Origin: Massilia aquatica
Lineage (GTDB): Bacteria > Pseudomonadota > Gammaproteobacteria > Burkholderiales > Burkholderiaceae_D
Assembly (NCBI RefSeq): GCF_011682045.1
Contig: NZ_VVIW01000005.1
Location: 186,001 to 250,000 of the forward strand
DNA length: 64,000 bases
Reading direction: 5' to 3'
Position 1 is the stretch's first letter, and each line of letters opens with the position of its first letter. The translations under genes and the position numbers were made by a program. Under the pieces are notes generated by a model. It had not been told where the DNA came from, did no database searches, and saw nothing but the letters and a program-made list of their open reading frames with translations. This document shows, piece after piece, positions 52,804-63,514 of the stretch.

Positions 52804-55800
52804 TCAGGCGCGCAGGTGTTCGATGTCGCGTATCAGTTCACTGGCCTCGACCGCGTCGAGCTGCGCCAGCGGCACCGCCTGTTGCAGATGTTCGCGCCGG
52901 TCGGCACTGCCGAACAGCACCAGCTTGAGGGTCTGCTCGGGATGCGCGTCGATTGCGGAGATCAGGATGCCCGGCTCGAAGTTCAGCTGCGCCACGCCTG
53001 CGCCGGCCATAGGCTTGCTGAAGTCATTTGCGCAGCTGCGCTCGTGCGTGCGGCCGCGCCGCCAGCCCCACTTGGCCAGGCCCATGATGCTGCCGGTCGC
53101 CGCCAACACGCCGTCCCAGCGCAGCAAACGGTCAGACGTCAGCTCCGCTTCGGTCAGCGAGTACGTGTCGCGATCGAGTTGGGGAAAGGGCTGCATCAAC
53201 TCATAATCGGCAAACAGCTGCGTGAACGCCGCCAGCCCGGCAGCCGTCATCTCCAGCGGATGCGGGATGCCGATGCGGATGGCGTCGTCCCGGGGGAACG
53301 TGTACGCGTCATCGGTGCCGTTGGCCAAGGTGCTGTCGGATGCGAGCCTGAAGCACGCTTCCAGGCGCTCCTCGCGGTACACGCCCCATACCAGCCGTTG
53401 CGCCAGGTGGCGCACCAGCGCATGGCCGGCCATGGAGGTCATGAATTTTTCGGGTGTCCAGCGGCGCCGCGTGCGCATGGCCATTTCCAGTCGCGTCACC
53501 TGCTGCGAAGCGATGGCGCGCGCATCTTTCTTGAGCTGTTTGTAGCGTTCTGCGGCTGCGCGCGCCAGCGTGGCGTCGTCATCCTGGCGCGGCTTGGGCA
53601 GGTCGGCCAGGTGCGCGCCGCTTTGGTCGAGAATATAGGGACGCAGCGCTTCGTCGAAGCCGACCACGAACTGGCGCGCGCCAAAATCGAGCAGCAGCGT
53701 GCCTTGTTCGTCCAGCCCCAGTTCGGGCGTGAGATGGTCTTCCAGTTCATCGGCGCTCATGCCGCGCGCCTCGGCAACCTGCACGATCTTTGCGCGCGCA
53801 CTTTCTTTCAGGGTGCCGGAATTGAAGCGTTTGACAATGGCGCGCAACTGCAGCAGGGCCGCATCGGTACCGATCGCGCCCAGTACCTCGACGCCCAATG
53901 CCGCGCGCGAATGCAGGGCGTCGGCCGGCCACGCGCATATTAGCGGTCCGAGTTTGCTGGCGCTGTCGTCGTCGCCCAACACGCCCAGCGCCGTGAAGGC
54001 CCAGTTTTCCCGGGCGCTGCCGCCATCGTTCTGCCAGGCGTCGAACAGACTCCAGGCAAAGGTGGCCAGCGAATCGGGTGTGCATGCGGCGCCGACCTGG
54101 GCCAGCCCGGCATACACACGCTCGCCTTGTGCAAAGCGCAGCATGGCGCCAAGGGCGTCGATGGCCGCATCGGGCAGCTCCTTGCCACTGCTGGCCAGGC
54201 GCGGACGGGGCCAGCTGCGCGGCGTCCAGAAATCCGGTGCGGCGGCCAGTTTTGCCGGGTACACATCCAGTGGGTCCTGGTCGAGCAGTGCGCGCAGGGC
54301 GGCGACGACCGCCGGCTTCCCGTAGCGCGCGGCCACCTCCATCAGCAGGGCGTCGTGGCCGGCGGCGGCCAGCATGCGCAAGACGTCGGCCGCTTGCTCA
54401 CGCGCGCTGCCCGCCTTGCCGAGGGCTGGCGCGATCAGCGCGCAGGCGCTGTGTTCCGGGTAGTCCAGCAGCCAGCGCCGCGCGGCAGTGCGCGCCGTTC
54501 TCTTTTTCAGGGTCGCAAAAGCGCGCGCGATTGGCGCCGCCAGTTCGACGGCGGCGATGTGGCGTGCGTACACCAGGTCGTCGCCGGGACGCTGCTCGCA
54601 CATCGTCACCAGGGCCGGCAAGCCGCTCAGGCCCAGGGTCGCCACCGCGTAGCCGGGCGAATTGATCGGGTGCCCGGCAATGGCATTCCACACCGCCGCG
54701 TTGAAAGGGGGCGGCATGTCGGCGATGAGGTGCACGCAGGCCGCGAAGAAGGTATTGTCTTGCGCCGCTTCCTGCCACATGGCGATCAGGGCGGCGCTGT
54801 CGCCGGCGTCGATGGCCGCTGCGCTGTTTGCGGGCGCCGTCGGCGGGTTGGCATATGTAGTCAGCGTGGCGCGTTGTTCCATGCGCATCTCTGCGCGTTC
54901 CTCGTCGCTCCAGCGCTCGGCGGGCGCCAGCGGCAGCGGCGCCAGCGCCATCGCTGCGGCCGTTTTCTTGCGCGGCGCCAGCCACGGTGGATTGGCCAGC
55001 ACCGGCGGCAGCTCGGCATCGGCGGCCAGCGTGTCCACGTTGATGCCGGCGTGAAGTTCATCGAGCACCGCCGCTGCCTGCGCCGATATCCACGGCCTGA
55101 AAGCGGGAACGACTGCGGCGTGTTCGTAGGCCAGCGTGGCCAGCATCGCGTGGACCACCTCGGGAACCTGCTCCCCGGTGGCGATCAGCTGTGCCAGGCC
55201 CGCGATTGCCGCGAGCGGCCAGCGCCGCACGACCTCGCGCAGGCGCTGGCGTGCGTCGATGGCGGGCTGGCGGAAAAATCCGCGGCTGGCCTCCACCAGT
55301 TCGCGCCCGAGCGTCTGGACGGCCAGCGGCGTGCCGATCCAGGTGAGCGCCTCGGTGCCCAGTTGAACGGTGGGTGCCGCATGCACCAGGACGGCAAGGT
55401 CGGTGCCGTGGTCCCGGATCAGCGTGGCGATGACCTTGAGCGCATCGTCGCGAGCCAGATCGCGTATGCTGCCCGCCGGCGTGACAAGTGCCCTGGCGTT
55501 GGCGAGGGTGTCGTACAGGTGCGACAGGGGTGTCGTTACCTGGCCTGCGTCGTCTCTTGAGCGCAGTGCGAGCAGCGGTGCGTGCGGCTGGAACGGCGCA
55601 AGATGCGCCTGGCGCTTGGATGGCACACGCGCCACTCTTTCGCCGATCATGTGCATGCATTCATGCCAGGTCGCCTCGCTCGCATGAACAAGATGCTGGT
55701 GAAGTGCCTGTTTTGTCCGGAGACTGCCGTAGCTCTCGGCCGGGCCTTCATCGGTTCCCATGACACGCAACTGCCATGTCTCGTTGGGCACGGCGGCGCT

Positions 55801-56487
55801 GGTGCGGATGGTATTGGCGCTCAGTCGTTCCATGGCGGCCAGCATCACGTCGACCGCATACGGCAGTCCTTTTTCGGCCGCCAGAAAATCGAGGAAGGGG
55901 ACGGCGCCATTGAATGCCAACGGGGTGCAAAATGTGTTTGCGACGGCAAACATGATCGTGTCCGACAGCATGCTCCCGCTGCGCGTACCTTGCCGGATGC
56001 GCTGCATGGCCTCGTCAATGCCAGCGTGTAGCTCGACGTCGCAGAGGGCCATTGCCGGGTCGCGGAATACGCGCACCACCTGAAGGAACATGTCCCAGGC
56101 GCGGTCGGCGTCGCTGATGGGCGCCGGACCGGGCACGCGGCGCGAGGGCAACGCCAGCGCGGCGACGCCGGCCGGCAGGTCGAGCACCGGTCCGCAGGCA
56201 AGCCACGGGGCGATATCGCCTGACGGCGGTGGGGCCGCTGGCACGGCGGCGGGAATGCCCGCCCCGGCGATAATGGCCCCGGCGCTGGTCTCCACATAGC
56301 CTTTGGCGGTTTTCTCGCGCACCAGCTTGACCAGCGCTGCGGCGGCCGTGGCGTCGTCCGCGTAGGTTTTCGGTTTGCCTTGCCCGGCGCTGCCGATCCT
56401 GCCGAAGCGGATCTGCAGTTCGGCGCCAGTCTGACCAACCTCCCAGAATTTACTGGAAACCCCATCGTCCAATTCAAATCGTCGCAT
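52804..56487 (-). CDS. WGR-DUF4132 protein, array copy 4 (most diverged)
   Basis: 1227 residues from the Met at 56487 (MRRFELDDGVSSKFWEV). WGR signature FGRIGSAGQGK. It keeps the overall plan but departs from the other copies in blocks they share. The usual LNGIAQKVKFKALQDNAR is replaced by a segment with VKRFNSGTLKESAR; HPLVRHLVQ becomes HALVRHLAQ; GRDTY becomes DRDTY; and the end is LRA instead of LCA. The N-terminal variable region is also distinct. The open frame is intact. AGGA precedes the ATG. The LRA ending is shared with the relic next to copy 1, which may point to common descent. Confidence 0.83.
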   Translation of the reverse strand: MRRFELDDGVSSKFWEVGQTGAELQIRFGRIGSAGQGKPKTYADDATAAAALVKLVREKTAKGYVETSAGAIIAGAGIPAAVPAAPPPSGDIAPWLACGPVLDLPAGVAALALPSRRVPGPAPISDADRAWDMFLQVVRVFRDPAMALCDVELHAGIDEAMQRIRQGTRSGSMLSDTIMFAVANTFCTPLAFNGAVPFLDFLAAEKGLPYAVDVMLAAMERLSANTIRTSAAVPNETWQLRVMGTDEGPAESYGSLRTKQALHQHLVHASEATWHECMHMIGERVARVPSKRQAHLAPFQPHAPLLALRSRDDAGQVTTPLSHLYDTLANARALVTPAGSIRDLARDDALKVIATLIRDHGTDLAVLVHAAPTVQLGTEALTWIGTPLAVQTLGRELVEASRGFFRQPAIDARQRLREVVRRWPLAAIAGLAQLIATGEQVPEVVHAMLATLAYEHAAVVPAFRPWISAQAAAVLDELHAGINVDTLAADAELPPVLANPPWLAPRKKTAAAMALAPLPLAPAERWSDEERAEMRMEQRATLTTYANPPTAPANSAAAIDAGDSAALIAMWQEAAQDNTFFAACVHLIADMPPPFNAAVWNAIAGHPINSPGYAVATLGLSGLPALVTMCEQRPGDDLVYARHIAAVELAAPIARAFATLKKRTARTAARRWLLDYPEHSACALIAPALGKAGSAREQAADVLRMLAAAGHDALLMEVAARYGKPAVVAALRALLDQDPLDVYPAKLAAAPDFWTPRSWPRPRLASSGKELPDAAIDALGAMLRFAQGERVYAGLAQVGAACTPDSLATFAWSLFDAWQNDGGSARENWAFTALGVLGDDDSASKLGPLICAWPADALHSRAALGVEVLGAIGTDAALLQLRAIVKRFNSGTLKESARAKIVQVAEARGMSADELEDHLTPELGLDEQGTLLLDFGARQFVVGFDEALRPYILDQSGAHLADLPKPRQDDDATLARAAAERYKQLKKDARAIASQQVTRLEMAMRTRRRWTPEKFMTSMAGHALVRHLAQRLVWGVYREERLEACFRLASDSTLANGTDDAYTFPRDDAIRIGIPHPLEMTAAGLAAFTQLFADYELMQPFPQLDRDTYSLTEAELTSDRLLRWDGVLAATGSIMGLAKWGWRRGRTHERSCANDFSKPMAGAGVAQLNFEPGILISAIDAHPEQTLKLVLFGSADRREHLQQAVPLAQLDAVEASELIRDIEHLRA

Positions 56488-56527
56488 CACGCATGTCCTT
56501 GAAAGTTGAAGTTGTGCCGGCATTGTG

Positions 56528-59500
56528 TCAGGCGCCCAGCCATTGCAGGTCGCGTATCAGTTCACTGGCCGCGATCGGGTCGAGCGCCGCTAGCGGCGCA
56601 CTCTTGTCGACCCGGCCATGCCTGCCCGTGCTGCCGAACGATACCTGCTTGAGGGTTTGCTCGTCATGTTCATCCGTCAGGGTGAGCATGATGCCAGGAG
56701 TGATGCTCAGTTCGACCAGGCGTCCATCGTCGCACGCCTTGGTGAATTCCCAGGCGTAGCTGTGCTCCTGCGTGCGGCCGCGGCGCCAGCCCCGGTTGGT
56801 CAGGCCAAGCACCCTGCCTGTCGGGACCACCACGCCATCCCAGCGCTGTAAGCGGTCCGACGCCAGTTCGGCGGACGTCAAGGCATACGTGTCGCGCCCG
56901 AGCTGGGCAAACGGCTGCATCAGCTCATAGTCGGCGAACAACTGGCCAAAGGCCGCCACGTCGGCGGCCGGCATCTCAAGCAAATGCACGACGCCGATGC
57001 GGACATCGTCGCCGGTCCCGAGCGCGTACGCATCGTCGCCGGCGTTGGTAAAGCCCCCATCGGGGTCGACCCGGACGCAGCTCTCAAGGCGCCCATCGAC
57101 ATAGACGCCCCATACCAGCCGCTGTACCAGATGGCGCACCAGCGGATGACCGGCCAGGAAGGTGTTGAAAACCACCGTCTGCCAGCGGCGCCGCGCGCAC
57201 ATGGCGACCTCCAGGCGCAGCACCTGCTGCGCCGCGATGGCACGCGCGTCTTTCTTGAGCAGCTTGTAGCGCTCGGCGGCGGCGCGCGCCAGTTCGGCGT
57301 CATCGCCTGGCTTCGGTTTGGGCAGCTCGGCCAGGCGTGCCCCGTCCTGGTCGCGCACATACGGCTTGAGCGTTTCATCGAAACCGACCCTGAACTGGCG
57401 CGGACCGAAGTCGAGCAGCAGCGCGCCATCGTCGTCGAGTCCGAGATCGGGAACGATGCGGTCTTCCAGTTCCTCGGCCGTCATGTTGCGTGCCTCGGCG
57501 ATCTGCCTGATCTTTTCGCGCGCGCTTTCCTGCAGGCCCTTGAACTTGACCCGATGGGCGATCCCGTTGAGCAGCAGCATGGCGGTGTCGGTGCCGATCG
57601 CCGCCAGCACGTCGAGTCCCGCCACCGCGCGCGCATGCTGGCCCGCGCCCGGCCAGCTGCGGATCAGCGCGGTCAGTTTGCGCGCGACATCGTCGTCACC
57701 GAACACGCGCAACGCGTTGAACACCCAGTTTTCTTTCGAGTCCATGCCGTCTTCCTGCCACTCGCAGAACAGCTCCCAGGCGAACGCGGTCAGGCAAGCG
57801 GGGGTGCAGGCCTGGCGCACCTGGTCAAGGCCTGCGTACACGCCTTCGGTTTGCGGAAATCGCAGCATGGCGCCGAGCGCGTCGAGTGCCGCGTCGGGCA
57901 GCGCCTTGCCGTTGCTGGCCAAGCGCGGGCGGGTCCAGCTGTGCGGCGTCCAGAACGCGGGCGCGGCCCCGAACTTGGCGGGGAACAGGTCGAGCGGGTC
58001 CTGGTTGAGCATGGCACGCAGGGCTACCAGCACCGCCGGCTGCTGGTAGCGGGCAGCCACCTCGATCAGCAGTGCTTCATGGCCGGCGCCGGCCATCATG
58101 CGCAAGGCGGCAGCGGCATATTCGCGCGCTCTGCCAGCCTTGCCCAGTGCCGGCGCGAGCAGGCCGCAGGCCGCGTGTTCGGGGTAGGCCAGCAGCCAGC
58201 GGCGCGCACGGTGTAGGTCTTCAGGGTGGCCAGGGCGCGCGCCACCGGCGCTGCCAGTTCGATGGCGGCGATGTATTGTGCGTAGACCAGATCGTCGGCC
58301 GGGCGCCGCTCGCACATGGCCACCAGGCCCGGCAGTCCACGCAGGCCCAGGGTCGCCACCGCGTAGCCGGGCGAATTGATCGGGTGCTGCGCGAGCGCGT
58401 TCCACACAGCCGCGTTGTACGGTTCGGGCATGTCGACAATGGCGTGCACGCAGCCGCCCAGGTAATGGCCATCACCGACACACGCCTGCCAGATCGCCAG
58501 CAGCGCATCCAGGTCCCCCGCCTCGATCGCCGCCGCTGCCTGTTCAGGGGCGGCGAACCGGCGCGCATTCCATGGATATGCACTGTAGCGCTCTTCGCTG
58601 CGCATGTCTTCGCGTTGGTCGGCGGTCCAATGTTCGGCCGGCGTCAGCGGCAGCGGCGCGAGCGCCAGCGCGGCGAGGGTTTTCTTGCGCGGCTTGAGCC
58701 ATGGCGGATTGGCCAGCACGGGCGGCAGGTCTGCTGGGTCTGCGATCTGGCCGGCGAGCGCGAACCTTGCCGCAAAGTCGTCCAGCACCGCCGCCGCCTG
58801 CTCCGAGATCCACGGTTTGAAGGCGGGCAGTTGAGCGGCGTGTTCCGACACCAGCGTTGCGAGCAGCGAACGTCCCGCAAGCGGGATGGGACCGTCGGTG
58901 GCGCTCAGTTCTGCCAGGCCGGCAAGCGCCGCATATGGCCAGCGGCTTACCGCAGCTCTCAAACGGTCAAGCACGGCTGCCTTGTTGTATTTACCGGTCA
59001 GGCCGCGCGCCAGCGCGGCCACCGCCTCGGGGGTGCCGATGCACAGCAGGGCCTCGTCCGTGACCCTGACTGTCACACCGGGTGCCAGCAGCGCGACGGC
59101 ATCGGCCCCATACTCCTGCAGTAGCGTGGCCACTGCGAAAGGCTCCGAATGGTACTGGCATTCACCGCCGAGTGAGCCGGGCAGCATGGCCATCATGCGC
59201 GCTCTCAAGGCCAGCGTCTGTTCCCTGACGGGCGCGCTGACAGTGAGGTTGAGCCAGAAGTCGAAGCTGCGCAGGTCGTATTCGCGTTCCATGACCAGCG
59301 CGTCCGAGACCTCCGGAACGTCGGGCAGCAGCAAGGCGAGTAGCACCTGGCGATGGGGCGGCACGCGTTCGAGACAGTTGCGGATCGCTTGCACACATTG
59401 CATCCATATGTCGTCGCTGGCGTGTGCAAGGTGGCCGCGATACGCCAGTTCGGCCATCGAAAAGCTGCCACGGTGGCGCGAAAACTGCCACTGTTGTCCT

Positions 59501-60006
59501 GCGGCGCCGACGCACCATGGCTGGCCGAGGCGCTTGTCGTCGACATCGATGCGCATTTTTTCCACGCCGGTGAGCAAGACTTCGAGCGCATACGGCAAGC
59601 CGCGTTCGGCGACCAGAAAGTCGACAAAGGGAGATCCGTCCGACCGCGCAAGCCGGTCTTCGAACAGCGTCGACATTCCCAGCATGACCGCGTCGGACAA
59701 GAGCGAGCCGGCGCGCACGCCTTGTTCGACGCGCGCATCGGCCTGCCTGGCTGCGGCGACGAACTCGGGCTCGCATCGGTCGAATTCGGGTTTGCGCGCG
59801 GCGCGCGCATGCGTGAGGAACAGCTCCCAGGCGCGGTCTGGGTCGGCGCAGGCAGGCGTGCCGGGAAAGCGGCGTGAAGGCATGGCCAGTGCCGCCATCG
59901 CCGCCGGCACATCGAGCACGGGTCCGCAGGCAAGCCAGGGGGCGACAGCGCCGGATAGCGGCGCTACGTTGGCGGGGCTGCCGCTGGTCGGTTCGGAGTG
60001 CTGCAT
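56528..60006 (-). pseudogene. DUF4132 protein, array copy 5, split by a frameshift; no WGR domain
   Basis: The upstream part reads from 60006 (MQHSEPTSGSPANVAPLSG, then APWLACGPVLDVPA) down to about 58205 (TLKTYTVR). The downstream part continues in another frame (RWLLAYPEHAACGLLAPALGKAG) to the stop at 56528. Copies 1, 2 and 4 have five residues between the Val-Arg/Ala-Arg and the Trp-Leu-Leu; here only five bases remain. This implies a 10-base deletion near 58200-58208, and adding 10 bases restores a multiple of three over the whole gene. The WGR domain is absent; the gene starts directly in the linker. Either the two halves are made separately or the gene is dead. Confidence 0.82.
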
Positions 60007-60042
60007 GATGTGTCCTGAAAATGAGTGTGTGTCAGCGCCGTT

Positions 60043-63000
60043 TCAGGCGCACAGATTGTTCATGTCGCGTATCAGCTCACTGACCACCACCGGGTCGAGC
60101 GCGGACAGTGCAAGCGGCTGGCCGATGCCGCCCCAGTCGTCGCTGCGTCCGACCCTCACCTCGCCCACGGTCTGCTCGGGGTGTTCGCCGGTGTTCCCGG
60201 CGACCAGGCCCGGCGTGATGTGCAGTTCGGCCAGATGGGCGGCAGCCAGCGCCTTGGTGAAGGTCCAGATGCTGCCGCCGTCGCGCACCGGTCCCCGGCG
60301 CCAGCCCTGGTTCACCATACCCATGACGCGCCCGCTCGGCACGACCTTGCCATTCCAGCGCGTCACGGATTCGCGGCCCGCTTCGGCGTCCTCCAGCCGG
60401 TAGGTGTCGCGCCCGATCTGCGCGAACGGTTGCAGCAGTTCGTAGTCGGCGAACAGGCGGGCGAAGGCGTGCGCATCGGCTGCGGGCAGGCCGAGCGCAT
60501 GCACGATGCCGATCCGCGCCGCGTCGTCCGGCGGCAGGTCGACAGCATCGTCGGCCGCCGTGGTGAAAGTGCCGTCGGACGCGACCCGGAAGCACGCCAG
60601 CAGCGCATTGCCGTCGACGCTGTACAGGCCCCAGACCAGGCGCTGCACCAGATGGCGCAGCAGCGGGTGGTGTGCCAGGAAGTCGATGAAGAGCTGCCGC
60701 TGCCAGCGCCGCTGCGCGCACATCGCCATTTCCAGCCGCAGCACCTGCTGCGCGGCGATGGAGCGCGCGTCTTTCTTGAGCAGCGTGTAGCGCTTTACCG
60801 CCACCGCCGACAAGACCGGGTCGTCGCTCTTTTTCGGCTTGGGCAGATCCGGCAGGCGCGTGCCGGCGCTGTCGCGCACGCAGGGCTTGAGCGTTTCGTC
60901 GAAACCGACGCGGAACTGGCGCGGGCCGAAGTCGAGCAGCAGCGTGCCTTGTTCGTCGAGGTCCAGGTCGGGCGCCAGGCGGTCTTCCAGTTCCTCAACG
61001 CTCAAGCCGCGCGCCCCGGCGATGGCGGCGATCTTGTCGCGTGCGCGGTCCTGCAGCGCCTTGAACTTGACCTTTTGGGCGATCCCATTGAGCAGCATCA
61101 GGGCGGTATCGCTGCCGATCAGTGCCAGTACATCCAGGCCGGCGATGGCGCGCGCGCTGAGGCTTTCGCCGGGCCAGGCGCGCAGCAGGGGCGTGAGCAT
61201 GCGCGCGCTATTGTCGTTGCCGATCAGGCCGAGCGCGAAGAAGGCCCAGTTTTCCTTCGGCTGCGCGCCGTCTTCGACCCAGGCGCGGAACAACTCCCAG
61301 GCGAAATCGGCCAGCGAATCGGGCGTGCATACGTCTTTGAGCTGGGCGACGCCGGCATAGATACCGTCGGCGTGCGGAAAGCGCAGCATGTCGCCGATGG
61401 TATCGAGCGTGGCCTCGGGCAGCGCCTTGCCGCTTGCGGCCAGGAGAGGCCGGGCCCACAGGTGCGGTGTCCAGAACGGCGGCAGGCCGGCAATTTTGGC
61501 CGGGTGCAGGTCGAGCGGATCTTCATCGAGCATGGCGCGCAGGGCGCCCGTCACGGCATCCTGGCCATAGCGCTCGGCGACATCGAGCAGCAGCGGCCGG
61601 TGGCCCGCCGCGCCCAGCAGCCGCAGCGCGGCGCGTGCCTGTTCGCGCGCCCCGCCTGATTTGCCGAGTGCCGGCGCAATCAGGCCGCAGGCGGCATGTT
61701 CCGGGTTCGCCAGCAGCCACTCGCCAGCGCATGCACGCAGTTCCTTGTTTTTCAAGGTGATCCACGCGCGCGCCACCGGGGCCGCCAGTTCGACCGCGCC
61801 GAAGTGGCGTGCGTACGCCAGGTCTTGCGCAGGGCGCCGTTCGATCATGTTCACCAGGCCGGGCAACCCTTCCAGGCCGAGTGTGGCAATCGCGTAGCCG
61901 GGCAGATTGACCTCGACCTGCGCGACGGCGTTCCAGACCTGCGCGTTGAGCGGCGCAGGCAGGTCGGCGATCATGCGCGCGGCGTCGTTGAGGTGCTTGC
62001 CGCCGGCAAGACAGGCCAGCCAGGCGTCGATGATGGCCGCTGCCCCGGCGTGGGCGGTGACCTCTGCCGACACCTGCGGGTCCGGCTCGCTCTTGTAAGA
62101 GCTGACCGTGTAGCGTGGCTGCTTGCGCAGGCGGGCACGTTCTTCTTCGCTCCAGTGCATGCTTGGGGCCAGCGGCAAGGGCGCCAGCGTCAGTGCCGGC
62201 ACGGCTTTCTTCTTTGCCGCCGTCCAGGGCGGATTGGCCAGGATGGGCGGCAGGTCGGCTGCGGCCGCGACATCGCGCACGGTGAGGTAGTGCGCGGCGG
62301 CGTTGGACAGCACTTTCCATGCGCGCGGCGAGAGCCACGGCTGGTATGCCGGCACGCTGGCGGCATGCTGCGCCAGCAGCGCGGCCAGGAAGCGGCGTGC
62401 GCGCGCCGGGCCGCAGTGGTCCCTGCCGATCAATTCGCTCAGCACCGCAATGGCGGCCTGCGGCCAGCGTTCGGCCGCCAGTGCAAAGCGTGCGCACTGG
62501 GCCTCGCCATGGTCGCACGCCAGCGCCAGTACGGTCAGCGACTCGGTGGTGCCGATGCAGGCCAGCGCCGTGGCGGCCGCTTCTTCGTCCAGTGCTCCGT
62601 ACTTCAGGGCGTCGACCGCATCGACGCCGCGATCGCACACGATCGTCACCAGCGCTTGCTGCGAGCGGCCAAACTCGTGATCGGCGGCGTGGCATGTGCT
62701 GCGCCACCGGCGGATCGCTTTCATCGCTTCCGGCGACCTGGCATAGGCAAGCAGCCATCCGTATTGCGACAGCCAGTCGAGGCCATAGTAGCTTGGCGGC
62801 GGCTGCAGCGTCAGGGCGATGGCGTCGGCGATATGCGGCGCGTCGGGCAACAAGGCCGCCAGCAGCGGGCGGCGGCAGGTGTACAGGCGTTCGATTGCGG
62901 CATGGGCGATGCGCACGCATTCTTCCCAGACGTCGTCGGGCGCCAGCGCGAGGTAGCTGCGCAGCGTCATCTCAGTCGGGTGGTAGATGTCGTTGCGCAG

Positions 63001-63486
63001 GAAGCCGCGCAGATCGGAGGCGGCGCGCACGCCATAGCCAGCCCTGGTCGACTCAACGGCGGTGCATTCCATGCCGATCAGTGCTTCGAGCGCATGCGGC
63101 AGGCCGCGCTCGGCGGCCAGCACGTCGATCAGCGAGGCGCCACTGGTCAAAGGCAGGTAAGGAAAATCCAGATGGCGTTCGACCGCCAGCAGCACCGCAT
63201 CGCAGGCCGGCGAACCGCGCGCATCGCCGCTGGCGATGCGCGCGGCCGCCTCGCCCACGAGCTGTTGGTCGTCCGAGCCGGCCGGGTCCAGCGCGCAGTG
63301 CTGGCGCGCCGCCGCGATGAAGCGGTCCCAGATCGCGCCGGTGTCTGGGCGCGGCGCCGGGCCGGGAAAACGGCGCGAGGGCAGTGCTTCGGCCGCCAGT
63401 GCGGCGGGAATATCGACCAGCGGGCCGATGGCGAGCCAGGGCGCGACGGCGCCGCTTGCGTTGTCGCGCGAGTGGGCATGATTCAT
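60043..63486 (-). CDS. DUF4132 protein without WGR, array copy 6
   Basis: 1147 residues. It begins MNHAHSRDNASGAVAPWLA, aligning with the post-WGR linker of copies 1-4, so the whole WGR domain is missing. Only 28 bases separate it from copy 7, so no WGR exon lies upstream. The helical body carries SRRFPGPAP and NPEHAACGLIAPALGKSG. The C-terminus HPLLRHLVQRLVWGLY, RIGIVHALGLP, GRDTYRLE and VSELIRDMNNLCA is intact. The ribosome site is weaker than in the WGR-bearing copies. The frame is open throughout. Confidence 0.84.
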   Translation of the reverse strand: MNHAHSRDNASGAVAPWLAIGPLVDIPAALAAEALPSRRFPGPAPRPDTGAIWDRFIAAARQHCALDPAGSDDQQLVGEAAARIASGDARGSPACDAVLLAVERHLDFPYLPLTSGASLIDVLAAERGLPHALEALIGMECTAVESTRAGYGVRAASDLRGFLRNDIYHPTEMTLRSYLALAPDDVWEECVRIAHAAIERLYTCRRPLLAALLPDAPHIADAIALTLQPPPSYYGLDWLSQYGWLLAYARSPEAMKAIRRWRSTCHAADHEFGRSQQALVTIVCDRGVDAVDALKYGALDEEAAATALACIGTTESLTVLALACDHGEAQCARFALAAERWPQAAIAVLSELIGRDHCGPARARRFLAALLAQHAASVPAYQPWLSPRAWKVLSNAAAHYLTVRDVAAAADLPPILANPPWTAAKKKAVPALTLAPLPLAPSMHWSEEERARLRKQPRYTVSSYKSEPDPQVSAEVTAHAGAAAIIDAWLACLAGGKHLNDAARMIADLPAPLNAQVWNAVAQVEVNLPGYAIATLGLEGLPGLVNMIERRPAQDLAYARHFGAVELAAPVARAWITLKNKELRACAGEWLLANPEHAACGLIAPALGKSGGAREQARAALRLLGAAGHRPLLLDVAERYGQDAVTGALRAMLDEDPLDLHPAKIAGLPPFWTPHLWARPLLAASGKALPEATLDTIGDMLRFPHADGIYAGVAQLKDVCTPDSLADFAWELFRAWVEDGAQPKENWAFFALGLIGNDNSARMLTPLLRAWPGESLSARAIAGLDVLALIGSDTALMLLNGIAQKVKFKALQDRARDKIAAIAGARGLSVEELEDRLAPDLDLDEQGTLLLDFGPRQFRVGFDETLKPCVRDSAGTRLPDLPKPKKSDDPVLSAVAVKRYTLLKKDARSIAAQQVLRLEMAMCAQRRWQRQLFIDFLAHHPLLRHLVQRLVWGLYSVDGNALLACFRVASDGTFTTAADDAVDLPPDDAARIGIVHALGLPAADAHAFARLFADYELLQPFAQIGRDTYRLEDAEAGRESVTRWNGKVVPSGRVMGMVNQGWRRGPVRDGGSIWTFTKALAAAHLAELHITPGLVAGNTGEHPEQTVGEVRVGRSDDWGGIGQPLALSALDPVVVSELIRDMNNLCA

Positions 63487-63514
63487 TGTTGGTCTTGTTC
63501 TGATAGGTGGCTGT

